Origin: Enterococcus hermanniensis
GTDB lineage: Bacteria > Bacillota > Bacilli > Lactobacillales > Enterococcaceae
Direction of reading: 5' to 3'
Length of the DNA stretch: 64,000 nucleotides
Assembly: GCF_001885945.1 (NCBI RefSeq)
Contig: NZ_JXKQ01000002.1
Coordinates: 1-64,000, forward strand
The translations under genes were made by a program, and so were the position numbers. Below the pieces are notes generated by a model. That model was given only the letters and a program-made list of their open reading frames with translations. It searched no databases and was not told where the DNA came from. This document shows, piece after piece, positions 15,006-22,696 of this stretch (positions are counted from its first letter, which is position 1; every line of letters begins with the position of its first letter).

Positions 15006-17351
15006 GTGACAGTCAGAAAGATTGCGATTCGTGAACTGGTAGAATTTATTTTGCGCAGTGGGAGTATCGATGAGGGGGAAAATAGTAATCATACTCCACA
15101 AGAAGGTGCACGTATTCATCGCAAATTACAAAAAGAAGCTGGCAAAGGTTATCAAAAAGAAGTTTGGTTGAAAAAACCACTTGAAATTGCCAATGCAACG
15201 GTTCAAATCGAAGGGCGTGCCGATGGTATTTATATCGAAGATGACCAAGTTTATATCGATGAGATCAAGACTTCTGAAACACCTTTTGAAGAATTAGAAG
15301 AAGGCATTATCAACTTGTATTTTAATCAAGCGATGGTGTACGCCTACATATATAGTGAACAAGAAGAACTTACTCAAATTGGAACTCGTTTAACGTATTA
15401 TCAAACAATCGAAGAAAAAATCACTTATCAGATCCGTATTTTTACATTTGCTGAACTGAAAAATTTTTTCGAAGACTTAATTGAGAAGTATGAAAACTGG
15501 TTAGTCTTTCAAATGGATTGGCGAGAAACACGTAACGATTCTTTAAAGGATTTAGTATTTCCTTTTGATGCTTATCGTGCGGGACAACGTGAACTAGCTG
15601 CAGCAGTTTATAAAACTATTCACGCGCAACAAAAACTGTATGTTGAGGCACCGACTGGGACAGGAAAAACGATGTCGACACTTTTTCCAACGTTTAAAGC
15701 GATGGGCGAAGGCTTAGGGGAACGAATTTTTTATTTGACTGCAAAGACAATTACTCGTCAAGTTGCAGAAGAGACTGTTAAAAAAATTACACAAAAAGAA
15801 GCACGAGTTAAAAGTGTGACCTTGACTGCGAAGGACAAAATTTGTTTTTTGACAGAACGAAATTGTACACCGGAACATTGCCCATTTGCTAATGGCTATT
15901 ATGACCGAGTCAATGATGGCTTATGGGATATGTTGAATAACGACGATCAATATACACGACCAGTGATCGAAAAATACGCGCGTAAACATGAATTGTGTCC
16001 TTTTGAATTATCATTAGATATTAGTCGCTTCAGTGATTTAGTTATTGGAGATTATAATTACTTGTATGATCCAACAGTTTATCTCCGCCGTTTTTTTGAA
16101 GAAGAAAACAAAACGAATTTAGTGCTGGTTGACGAAGCGCATAATTTAGTTAATCGTTCAAAAGAAATGTACTCTGCAAGTATTTCACGTAAGAATCTTG
16201 ATAGTATTAGCGACGATTTGGATAAAACTTTTAAAAAACTTAAAAAAGCTTTTATAAAGGTTGATAATGAATTTGAATTGATTTATCAATCTTTAGATGG
16301 AGAAGCGTATCATCACCAAGCGGCCGCACCGGAAAGTTTGATCAATAGTTTATTCAAATTACAAGAACGAATCAAAGAATGGTTGGCTGAAAACCCAGAT
16401 CATCCAATCCAACAAAAAATGTTGCCAGTCTATTTTGAGATTATCCGTTTTACTAGAATGAGTGAATTGTATGATGACCATTATCAAACGACTGTTGAAT
16501 TTAAGAATTATGATTTGATTGTTAAGGAGTACTGTATCGATCCTTCTTGGTTTTTAGAACAGACGATGGATAAAGTTGGGAGCAGCATTTTATTTTCAGC
16601 TAGTTTCTCACCGCTAGATTATTATCAAGAAGTTTTAGGTGGGGGCGAGGAGAGTCTAACCTATCGATTGCTGAGTCCATTTCCCAGTGATAATCGGTTA
16701 GTGATGGTGGATGCAGGTATCCAAACTACCTATCAAAATCGCACACAAAGTATTCCCAAAATTGCTGCTTCAATCGAAAAATTGGCCAGTACAAAAACAG
16801 GTAATTATATGGTTTTTTTCCCTTCTTTTCAATATTTAGATCAAGTAGTAGCTTATTTTCATGAGGCTTATCCAGAATATACGATCCAGATTCAAGGGTC
16901 TAAGCTGAATGAACAAGAGCGTGAAGAATTTTTAGCAGCTTTTGTTGATCAGCCAGAACAGACAATGATTGGTTTTTGTGTTTTAGGTGGAATATTCTCT
17001 GAAGGAATCGATTTAGTTGGCGAGCGTTTGATTGGGACAATCGTTGTTGGTGTAGGATTGCCGCAAGTAAACCATGAACAAGAACTGATCAAAGAATATT
17101 ATGATGAAAAAAGAGGTCAAGGATTTAGTTATGCTTATCAACTGCCTGGAATGAATAAAGTCATTCAAGCAGCAGGACGTGTTATCCGCACAATGTCGGA
17201 TCAAGGAATCATTCTACTGCTAGACCAGCGTTATACAAATCCACATTATCAAAAATTATTACCCGTCAGTTGGGCAGATCGAAAGGTGATCTATGGGCCA
17301 GCGGCAGTAGAGCGAACAGCTAAGCGGTTTTGGAATTCTAAAAACAAATAA
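15006..17351 (+). CDS. PD-(D/E)XK nuclease fused to an XPD/DinG-type iron-sulfur helicase
   Basis: A protein of about 781 residues. The N-terminus resembles a Cas4-like PD-(D/E)XK nuclease: GRADGIYI (Asp 73) and YIDEIKTSE (Asp 85, Glu 86, Lys 88). A superfamily 2 helicase follows, with Walker A EAPTGTGKT (about 214-222), four cysteines at about 280, 287, 292 and 331 placed like the XPD/DinG iron-sulfur cluster, VDEAHNL, FSASFSPLDYY and the late motif QAAGRVIRTMSDQG. It should unwind DNA with 5' to 3' polarity in repair. GTG at 15006 is preferred, six codons after another GTG at 14988; both are plausible. It is separate from bacillary DinG, whose nuclease part is DnaQ-like. Confidence 0.85.
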   Translation: MTVRKIAIRELVEFILRSGSIDEGENSNHTPQEGARIHRKLQKEAGKGYQKEVWLKKPLEIANATVQIEGRADGIYIEDDQVYIDEIKTSETPFEELEEGIINLYFNQAMVYAYIYSEQEELTQIGTRLTYYQTIEEKITYQIRIFTFAELKNFFEDLIEKYENWLVFQMDWRETRNDSLKDLVFPFDAYRAGQRELAAAVYKTIHAQQKLYVEAPTGTGKTMSTLFPTFKAMGEGLGERIFYLTAKTITRQVAEETVKKITQKEARVKSVTLTAKDKICFLTERNCTPEHCPFANGYYDRVNDGLWDMLNNDDQYTRPVIEKYARKHELCPFELSLDISRFSDLVIGDYNYLYDPTVYLRRFFEEENKTNLVLVDEAHNLVNRSKEMYSASISRKNLDSISDDLDKTFKKLKKAFIKVDNEFELIYQSLDGEAYHHQAAAPESLINSLFKLQERIKEWLAENPDHPIQQKMLPVYFEIIRFTRMSELYDDHYQTTVEFKNYDLIVKEYCIDPSWFLEQTMDKVGSSILFSASFSPLDYYQEVLGGGEESLTYRLLSPFPSDNRLVMVDAGIQTTYQNRTQSIPKIAASIEKLASTKTGNYMVFFPSFQYLDQVVAYFHEAYPEYTIQIQGSKLNEQEREEFLAAFVDQPEQTMIGFCVLGGIFSEGIDLVGERLIGTIVVGVGLPQVNHEQELIKEYYDEKRGQGFSYAYQLPGMNKVIQAAGRVIRTMSDQGIILLLDQRYTNPHYQKLLPVSWADRKVIYGPAAVERTAKRFWNSKNK

Positions 17352-17399
17352 AAATAAGCTAAAACAAAAGTAATTTTACCTTTTGTTTTAGCTTATTTT
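17351..17399. terminator. Strong bidirectional terminator between helicase and yajQ
   Basis: A 20-base perfect stem (17351-17370 with 17380-17399) has a nine-base loop and A/T-rich flanks, so it ends transcription from both convergent genes. Confidence 0.9.
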
Positions 17400-17891
17400 T
17401 TAGCGATAATTTGTAAATTGTATATCTACAGGTAAGTCAAGATCCCTTACTAAGGCGATAACTTTTTGTAAATCATCTCGATTCTTACCAGTGATTCTAA
17501 GTTGGTCTTCTTGAATCTGACTTTTTACTTTTAGCTTACTGTTTTTAATGGCAGTATTGATTTTTTTAGCTACGTCTTTATCGATACCGCTAACTAAGTC
17601 AGCTGTTTGGCGGGCATTTCCCCCAAGCGCATGTTCGGAGTCAGAGAATTGGATATTCTTGAGTGGCACACCACGTTTGATCAATTTACTAAACAAAACA
17701 TCTTTGACTTGTTCGATTTTGTAGTCATCTTCGGCCTTGATCACTAATTGATTCCCTTCAAGCGTAATATCAAAAACGCTACCTTTAAAATCGAACCGAT
17801 TTTTTAATTCTTTCAAAGCGATTTGAATCCCATTTTTAACTTCTTCTTTATTTAACTCAGAAACGATATCAAAACTTGCATCTTTTGCCAT
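17400..17891 (-). CDS. YajQ family nucleotide-binding protein
   Basis: This 163-residue protein begins [20 protein letters not shown] and contains [23 protein letters not shown] and the C-terminal [11 protein letters not shown], all YajQ hallmarks. It forms two ferredoxin-like domains. Some family members bind cyclic di-GMP, others tRNA or nucleotides; which applies here cannot be told. It has a GGAGG-type binding site and stands alone between a convergent helicase gene and a 239-base region before the YitT gene. Confidence 0.9.
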   Translation of the reverse strand: MAKDASFDIVSELNKEEVKNGIQIALKELKNRFDFKGSVFDITLEGNQLVIKAEDDYKIEQVKDVLFSKLIKRGVPLKNIQFSDSEHALGGNARQTADLVSGIDKDVAKKINTAIKNSKLKVKSQIQEDQLRITGKNRDDLQKVIALVRDLDLPVDIQFTNYR

Positions 17892-18041
17892 GGAAATCCT
17901 CCTTGATTATGAATTTTAGAATGAAATTTTTGTTATGGTAGACCAATGCAATCACACAATATTCTGAAATTTTAGACAGTAGAAGTGTTATGCAACGCTA
18001 TTTCTTATAGTTTATCAAAAAATGATAAGAAAGCCATGATT

Positions 18042-18065
18042 ATTCTCAAATAAGTTTTTGAGAAT
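18042..18065. promoter_or_regulatory. Inverted repeat upstream of the YitT-family gene
   Basis: ATTCTCAAA and TTTGAGAAT form a perfect nine-base inverted repeat with a six-base spacer, 66 bases before the start codon. A related TGAGAAT/ATTCTCA pair follows the gene at 19041-19072. It may be an operator or a leader hairpin. Confidence 0.4.
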
Positions 18066-18130
18066 GATTGCTAAATATTAAAATAATCTGTTACTCTATT
18101 AGAGGTTTCTATTTAAAGGGGGATTAGCGG

Positions 18131-19042
18131 ATGCAACGAGTTATCAATTATACAACGAAGGACATGGCGAAAAAAATCATCGTCATTTTGTTTACCGGTT
18201 TGACCGGTGCGGTAGGATTGAATTATTTTTTAATTCCAGCCAATGTATTTTCAGCAGGTATGACCGGGATCGCACAGATTTTAGGACACTTATTTTTAAA
18301 TTTTGGTTTTTCAATTGATACAGGGATCTTGATTTTTCTTTTGAATGTTCCAGTATTTATTTTAGGTTTTATTAAATTAGGAAAATCAGCAATGATCTTA
18401 AGTTTTGCCAACGTGATCTCGATGTCTGTTTTCACGACACTGGTTCCTGTCGGACAAGTAACTGATAACGTTTTAATGAATGCGATTACTGGTGGTGTTT
18501 TATTAGGTATCGGTGCTGGCTTTTCCTTAAAATTTGGTTTTACGACCGGCGGATTAGACATTGTTTCATTGTTGTTGTCAAAAACAACTGGTCGGACGGT
18601 TGGAAATTATATGATGCTATTGAACGGGATGATCGTTGTTGTGGCTGGATTCTTCTTTACGTGGGAAAGTGCACTGTATACAATTATTACGATTTTTACT
18701 ATGAGTAGTGTGGTTGATTTTATCCATACAAGCCACCAAAAAATGACAGCGTTTATCACTACGAGTAAAAGCAAAGAAATGTGTAGCGCGCTGAGTAATG
18801 AATTATTAAGAGGGATGACGGTTATTCCTGGGCGAGGCGGATTCAGCTCAGTAGAAAGAGAAGTCATCATGATTGTTTTGACGCGTTATGAATTGTACAC
18901 CTTAAAACAAGTCGTTTCAGATGTGGACCCAACCTCGTTTACCAATATTATGGCGACAGATTCAGTAGTAGGGGCTTTCTTAACAGAAGACCAACAAAAT
19001 CAAATGAAAAAGTCTAAAAATCCAATAACTAAAGATTTATAA
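18131..19042 (+). CDS. YitT family membrane protein with DUF2179 domain
   Basis: A 303-residue protein with about five or six hydrophobic segments. It opens with IVILFTGLTGAVGLNYFLIPANVFSAGMTGIAQIL and repeats a GFTTGGLDIVSLLLSK motif, as YitT proteins do. The cytoplasmic C-terminal DUF2179 domain includes MTVIPGRGGFSSVEREVIMIVLTRYEL. The transported substrate is unknown. An AAGGGGG-type binding site precedes the ATG. It is monocistronic and bracketed by inverted repeats with related half-sites. Confidence 0.85.
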   Translation: MQRVINYTTKDMAKKIIVILFTGLTGAVGLNYFLIPANVFSAGMTGIAQILGHLFLNFGFSIDTGILIFLLNVPVFILGFIKLGKSAMILSFANVISMSVFTTLVPVGQVTDNVLMNAITGGVLLGIGAGFSLKFGFTTGGLDIVSLLLSKTTGRTVGNYMMLLNGMIVVVAGFFFTWESALYTIITIFTMSSVVDFIHTSHQKMTAFITTSKSKEMCSALSNELLRGMTVIPGRGGFSSVEREVIMIVLTRYELYTLKQVVSDVDPTSFTNIMATDSVVGAFLTEDQQNQMKKSKNPITKDL

Positions 19043-19072
19043 ATGAGAATCAAAGCGGACTAATTCTCATTT
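19041..19072 (+). terminator. Inverted repeat at the end of the YitT-family gene
   Basis: AAATGAGAAT pairs with ATTCTCATTT around a 12-base loop, right at the stop codon. The T run after it is weak, so it may be a terminator or an operator for the next gene. Confidence 0.45.
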
Positions 19073-19128
19073 ACAAAACTTAATAGATAGAGTAAAATAC
19101 TGATGAAACTCAAAAGGGAGTGGAACGA

Positions 19129-19470
19129 ATGGAAGAAAATACACAAAAGTATACTGAAGCAGAAGTTGCAGAAATAAAAGAAAATATTTTGACCGCTTTA
19201 GAGTCTGTTATCGACCCTGAGTTAGGTATTGATATCGTCAATCTAGGTTTGATCTATGAAGTGGATTTCGAACAAACAGGAAATACAGTCGTAAAAATGA
19301 CATTGACAACTATGGGCTGTCCATTAGCTGATATTTTAACCGAAAATATCCAATCAGCACTAGGCGAAATTGAAGAAGTCAAGAATGTCGAAGTCAAATT
19401 AGTTTGGTACCCAGCGTGGACAACTGATAAAATGAGCCGTTATGCACGAATTGCATTGGGAATTCGCTAA
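19129..19470 (+). CDS. MIP18/DUF59 iron-sulfur assembly factor (SufT/PaaD-like)
   Basis: This 113-residue protein has the DUF59 pattern VIDPELGIDIVNLGLIYEVD followed by the conserved cysteine in TTMGCPLADIL. Members help deliver iron-sulfur clusters (SufT) or mature Paa oxygenases. A pathway for phenylacetate is not seen nearby, so the iron-sulfur role is preferred. ATG at 19129 has AGGGAG eight bases upstream; the GTG at 19120 overlaps that site. A terminator follows at 19504-19543. Confidence 0.88.
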   Translation: MEENTQKYTEAEVAEIKENILTALESVIDPELGIDIVNLGLIYEVDFEQTGNTVVKMTLTTMGCPLADILTENIQSALGEIEEVKNVEVKLVWYPAWTTDKMSRYARIALGIR

Positions 19471-19503
19471 ACTTTATCCAATTAATTAAAAAAATTATAC
19501 AGA

Positions 19504-19543
19504 ACATCTATTTTACACTTCTTGTAAGATAGATGCTTTTTTT
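19504..19543 (+). terminator. Terminator after the DUF59 gene
   Basis: CATCTAT(TTTAC) pairs with (GTAAG)ATAGATG with a following run of seven T. Confidence 0.75.
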
Positions 19544-19710
19544 GTATACGTAGTTGCGTAATGAGATAGATAAACATCAGGTAAATTTTATTTATTATCA
19601 AAAGCTATTCCGAAAGTTCATTCATTTAGTATAAACATGTCGGAACAGTTTGACGATGCCGGCAGAGTGGCAGAGGCGGGCGTAGCTAAATAAAAAAAAT
19701 TTAGTAGTCG

Positions 19711-19770
19711 AAATAAAACTGCAGACTTTTTTGTAAAAAATTACAAAAAAGTCTTTGCAATTTTATTTTT
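19711..19770 (+). terminator. Long AT-rich hairpin in the 357-base gap before marR
   Basis: A perfect 14-base stem (19723-19736 with 19741-19754), extended by an outer pairing of AAATAAAA and TTTTATTT, is followed by a T run. It looks like an intrinsic terminator but has no gene directly before it. The gap also contains a short GC-rich stretch near 19659-19685 unlike the surrounding AT-rich DNA. A small transcript ending here is possible. Confidence 0.5.
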
Positions 19771-19781
19771 TTCGTTTATAG

Positions 19782-19793
19782 TTGACTAGTCAA
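19782..19793. promoter_or_regulatory. Palindromic operator candidate before the marR operon
   Basis: TTGACTAGTCAA is a perfect 12-base palindrome 35 bases before the marR start codon. The TTGACT could also serve as a -35 element, so repressor and polymerase would compete. MarR-family regulators usually bind such palindromes in their own promoters. Confidence 0.6.
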
Positions 19794-19827
19794 TTGTTGA
19801 TGAATCAAATTTAGAGAGGAGAATCCC

Positions 19828-20235
19828 ATGGAGCTTAGAGAAATCAGTAAGTTGTTTTATCGCTTAAAACTTGCGAATCAAGAGATGACCACTAAATTTG
19901 AGAAAGAAACAGGTTTTAGTCTTACTCGCTATGAGTTGATGATGTTTTTAAAAGAGCATGGGCAGTGTACGCAGACTATTTTGCAAAATGAATTACTGAT
20001 CGATAGTGCGGCTGTTACTCGGCATTTAAAAATATTAGAAGAAAAAGACTATGTGACACGCGAAAGAAATAAACAGAATAATCGAGAAGTATTAGTGACG
20101 ATCACTGATACCGCTTTGAATGACCTAATGACCTGTGAAGAAAACCATACAACAAAGCCGGAAGCAATCGATTTACCGTTAGAGTCAGAAGAAGCAGAAG
20201 TATTATTGCGTCTACTAACAAAATTAGTTAAATGA
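19828..20235 (+). CDS. MarR family transcriptional regulator
   Basis: This 135-residue protein has the MarR winged-helix layout: LTRYELMMFLKEHGQCTQTILQNELLIDSAAVTRHLKILEEKDYVTRERN, where the recognition helix and wing are clear. It probably represses its own operon through the palindrome at 19782-19793 and responds to an oxidant or aromatic compound, as the two genes after it suggest. No cysteine lies near the N-terminus in the OhrR manner. The stop codon overlaps the start region of the nitroreductase gene. Confidence 0.88.
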   Translation: MELREISKLFYRLKLANQEMTTKFEKETGFSLTRYELMMFLKEHGQCTQTILQNELLIDSAAVTRHLKILEEKDYVTRERNKQNNREVLVTITDTALNDLMTCEENHTTKPEAIDLPLESEEAEVLLRLLTKLVK

Positions 20236-20249
20236 AAGAGGAATGGAAT

Positions 20250-20888
20250 ATGTCAAACAACTTAGTAAACAATGATTTTTCAGATATCACTTTTGGAAGA
20301 AAATCCGTTCGTGTCTACGACGAAAATTATAAGATCTCACATGAAGAAATGTTAGAGATGATCCAAGAATCAGCCACTGCTCCATCATCAGTCAACATGC
20401 AACCTTGGCGTTTTGTCGTGGTTGAAAGCGATGAAGAAAAAGCGAAATTAAAACCATTGATTCGTTTCAATACGCGTCAAAATGATTCATCTTCTGCGAT
20501 GGTCTTGATTTTTGGGGATATGAATTGTCATGAATACGGGGAAGAAATCTATAACCAAGCAGTTGAAGAAGGTAAGATGCCTGCAGAAGTTAGAGACCAA
20601 CAGTTAGCTGCCATTATCCCTCATTATGAAAAATTAACGAAAGCACAAATGAATGATGTGGTAAAAATCGATTCAAGTTTGATCGCTATGCAATTTATGT
20701 TAGTTGCTCGAGCACACGGCTATGAAACAAATCCCATCGGTGGTTTTGAAGCAGATCAATTAGCTGAAGCATTTGGATTAGATAAAGAACGTTATGTACC
20801 AGTTATGATCCTTTCAATCGGTAAAGCAAAAGAAATGGGTTATACTTCTGTACGATTAGCAGCTGAAAAAATTACTGACTTTAAATAG
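20250..20888 (+). CDS. Nitroreductase family protein
   Basis: This 212-residue FMN-dependent enzyme shows the family motifs GRKSVRVYDENYKIS, SATAPSSVNMQPWRFVVV and the late AHGYETNPIGGFEADQLAEAFGL. Family members reduce nitro compounds or quinones with NAD(P)H. ATG at 20250 has GAGGAA upstream; the ATG at 20232 overlaps the marR stop and lacks a site. It lies within the MarR operon, so the likely role is detoxification of electrophiles. Confidence 0.9.
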   Translation: MSNNLVNNDFSDITFGRKSVRVYDENYKISHEEMLEMIQESATAPSSVNMQPWRFVVVESDEEKAKLKPLIRFNTRQNDSSSAMVLIFGDMNCHEYGEEIYNQAVEEGKMPAEVRDQQLAAIIPHYEKLTKAQMNDVVKIDSSLIAMQFMLVARAHGYETNPIGGFEADQLAEAFGLDKERYVPVMILSIGKAKEMGYTSVRLAAEKITDFK

Positions 20889-20904
20889 AGTTTGGAGAAT
20901 AATT

Positions 20905-21195
20905 ATGAAAATCATTCAAGCAACATTTTATATCAAAGAAGAAAAAAGAGCGCAATTTTTAACAGAAGTGACAGCATTGATTGCCGCAACTCGTTCGGAA
21001 GAAGGCTGCTTAAGTTACAATTTGTATGAGTCTGTTGAAGCAAAAAATCAATTTGTGATGATCGAAAATTGGGAAAATCAAGCCGCAATCGAACGTCATA
21101 ATCAAAGTCCATTATTGAAACAATTGTTTGCTAACATGGCAGATTATGCGGCTAAACCGACAGCACTAAGTTTCTCTGAGCCCGTTAAGCAATAA
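20905..21195 (+). CDS. Antibiotic biosynthesis monooxygenase (ABM) domain protein
   Basis: This 96-residue protein is a single ABM ferredoxin-like domain: MKIIQATFYIKEEKRAQFLTEV, SEEGCLSYNLYES and FVMIENWENQAAIERHNQS. These dimeric proteins act on quinones or as heme/aromatic monooxygenases without cofactors (YgiN type). It follows the nitroreductase gene by 16 bases and ends before a terminator, closing a three-gene electrophile-response operon. Confidence 0.88.
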   Translation: MKIIQATFYIKEEKRAQFLTEVTALIAATRSEEGCLSYNLYESVEAKNQFVMIENWENQAAIERHNQSPLLKQLFANMADYAAKPTALSFSEPVKQ

Positions 21196-21217
21196 AACAA
21201 TAAGTATCTATTCAGCA

Positions 21218-21249
21218 AGCATGATCAATATAGTGATCATGCTTTTTTA
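21218..21249 (+). terminator. Terminator of the marR operon
   Basis: AGCATGATCA pairs with TGATCATGCT with a T run after it. Confidence 0.85.
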
Positions 21250-21346
21250 TTAAACGGCATAAATCACTTACTTTTTCTATTTGTTTGCTATATGATTAAA
21301 AAAGTTTTTATAAACAATTTAATAAGATAAATTGGAGGAACGTAAG

Positions 21347-21790
21347 ATGACTTTTTATGGCATCGATTATTTAGAACGGCAATCGAACATCAATGATTAT
21401 TTAAAATATTTAATTATATTTGGTTCATTATTGATTTTGATCTTAGTTTTTTCGTTGTATATGCGCCATCGGATTCAAACCAAATACCGAGATTTGAGTA
21501 TCATTTTCTTTCTCATATTGATGTTTGCGTTGGGAGTTCAGTATACAGACTATCGATCAAACCAAACAAAACATTCTCAATCATCACAAATGGTGAATTT
21601 TGTTAAACGATTAGCAGCCCAAGAAAAAGTAGATTCAAAGGAAATTTTTGTCAATGCGACGCAATTTTCAGATGGCATCATTGTCAAAATCGATAAGAAA
21701 TATTTCAAAGTAACATTGAGCAATGACCAAAGCTCCTATACGTTGACTGAAAGCTATTTGATCGACAAAAACGTAAATTATACGAAATAA
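21347..21790 (+). CDS. DUF3290 family membrane protein
   Basis: This 147-residue protein has two hydrophobic segments (about residues 20-45 and 55-75) and a soluble C-terminal part. It matches the DUF3290 family by its start (MTFYGIDYLERQSNINDYLKY) and by its neighbour. ATG at 21347 directly follows GGAGG plus 8 bases. DUF3290 and DUF421 genes are found as a pair in lactic acid bacteria; function is unknown, an envelope role is presumed. Confidence 0.8.
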   Translation: MTFYGIDYLERQSNINDYLKYLIIFGSLLILILVFSLYMRHRIQTKYRDLSIIFFLILMFALGVQYTDYRSNQTKHSQSSQMVNFVKRLAAQEKVDSKEIFVNATQFSDGIIVKIDKKYFKVTLSNDQSSYTLTESYLIDKNVNYTK

Positions 21791-21802
21791 GGAGCGATGA
21801 AC

Positions 21803-22438
21803 ATGCAATTGTATAATCCAATTATTATTAAACTGACTTTAGGAATTATTTGTCTAGTTTTTCAGATCAATTTGATGGGAAAAGGAAATTTGGCACCTTC
21901 ATCTGCGATGGATCAAGTCCAAAATTATGTCTTAGGAGGAATTATTGGTGGCGTCATCTATAATGAATCGATCACCGTGGTTCAATTTGTTTTAGTTCTG
22001 ATCATTTGGACACTGTTAGTTTTGATTTTAAAATTTGCAAAAGAGCACAATCGTTATATCAAATTTATCGTCGATGGTAAACCAATCACTTTGATCCAAA
22101 ACGGTCGGGTAAATGTAGGGGACTGTCTAAGAAACGGGATATCTGCCAATGAATTGATGTTCAAATTAAGAGCAAACGGTATTTATGAAGTTGAAAAAAT
22201 CAAAAGAGCTGTGTTAGAGCAAAATGGCCAACTTACGTTGATCGAATTTGGTGATGAAAATATCAAATATCCGATTATCGTAGATGGACAAGCAAACTTG
22301 GATGTTTTAGAATTGATCAATCAAGATGTAGATTGGCTTGAACAACAAGTGATTCAACAAGGTTTTGAGCGAATTCATGATGTCTATTTAGGTGAGTATA
22401 TCTCGGGACGTTTAAATTTATTTGGCTATGAGAAGTAA
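21803..22438 (+). CDS. DUF421 (YetF-like) membrane protein
   Basis: This protein of about 211 residues has three N-terminal membrane helices including SAMDQVQNYVLGGIIGGVIYN, then a soluble DUF421 domain with KPITLIQNGRVNVGDCLRNGISANELMFKLRANGIYEVEKIKRAVLEQNGQLTLI. B. subtilis YetF and relatives have this layout, and their biochemical role is open. ATG at 21803 has AGGAG eight bases before it; an ATG six bases upstream is too close. It starts 12 bases after the DUF3290 gene. Confidence 0.85.
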   Translation: MQLYNPIIIKLTLGIICLVFQINLMGKGNLAPSSAMDQVQNYVLGGIIGGVIYNESITVVQFVLVLIIWTLLVLILKFAKEHNRYIKFIVDGKPITLIQNGRVNVGDCLRNGISANELMFKLRANGIYEVEKIKRAVLEQNGQLTLIEFGDENIKYPIIVDGQANLDVLELINQDVDWLEQQVIQQGFERIHDVYLGEYISGRLNLFGYEK

Positions 22439-22443
22439 AACGC

Positions 22444-22486
22444 AAGAGTTGGTAGGGTTATTTTCCCCTTACCAGCTCTTTTATTT
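22444..22486 (+). terminator. Terminator after the DUF421 gene
   Basis: AAGAGTTGGTAGGG pairs with CCCTTACCAGCTCTT with a following T-rich run. Confidence 0.8.
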
Positions 22487-22696
22487 TATTAAGGAAAAAT
22501 TGTAATAAGAGCTACATTCCAAAAGCGATAATATCTGAGACGTCAAATCAAAAAAAATTAAAAAATCAGAAAATTTGATTTAATTAAACAATTGCGAAAA
22601 ATAACACAATTTGATAGCATTTTAATAACAGATAATTAAAAAAATATTTTCTTATTTGTTAATAAAAACATGAGTTTTATAGAAAGGAGTAAGTTA

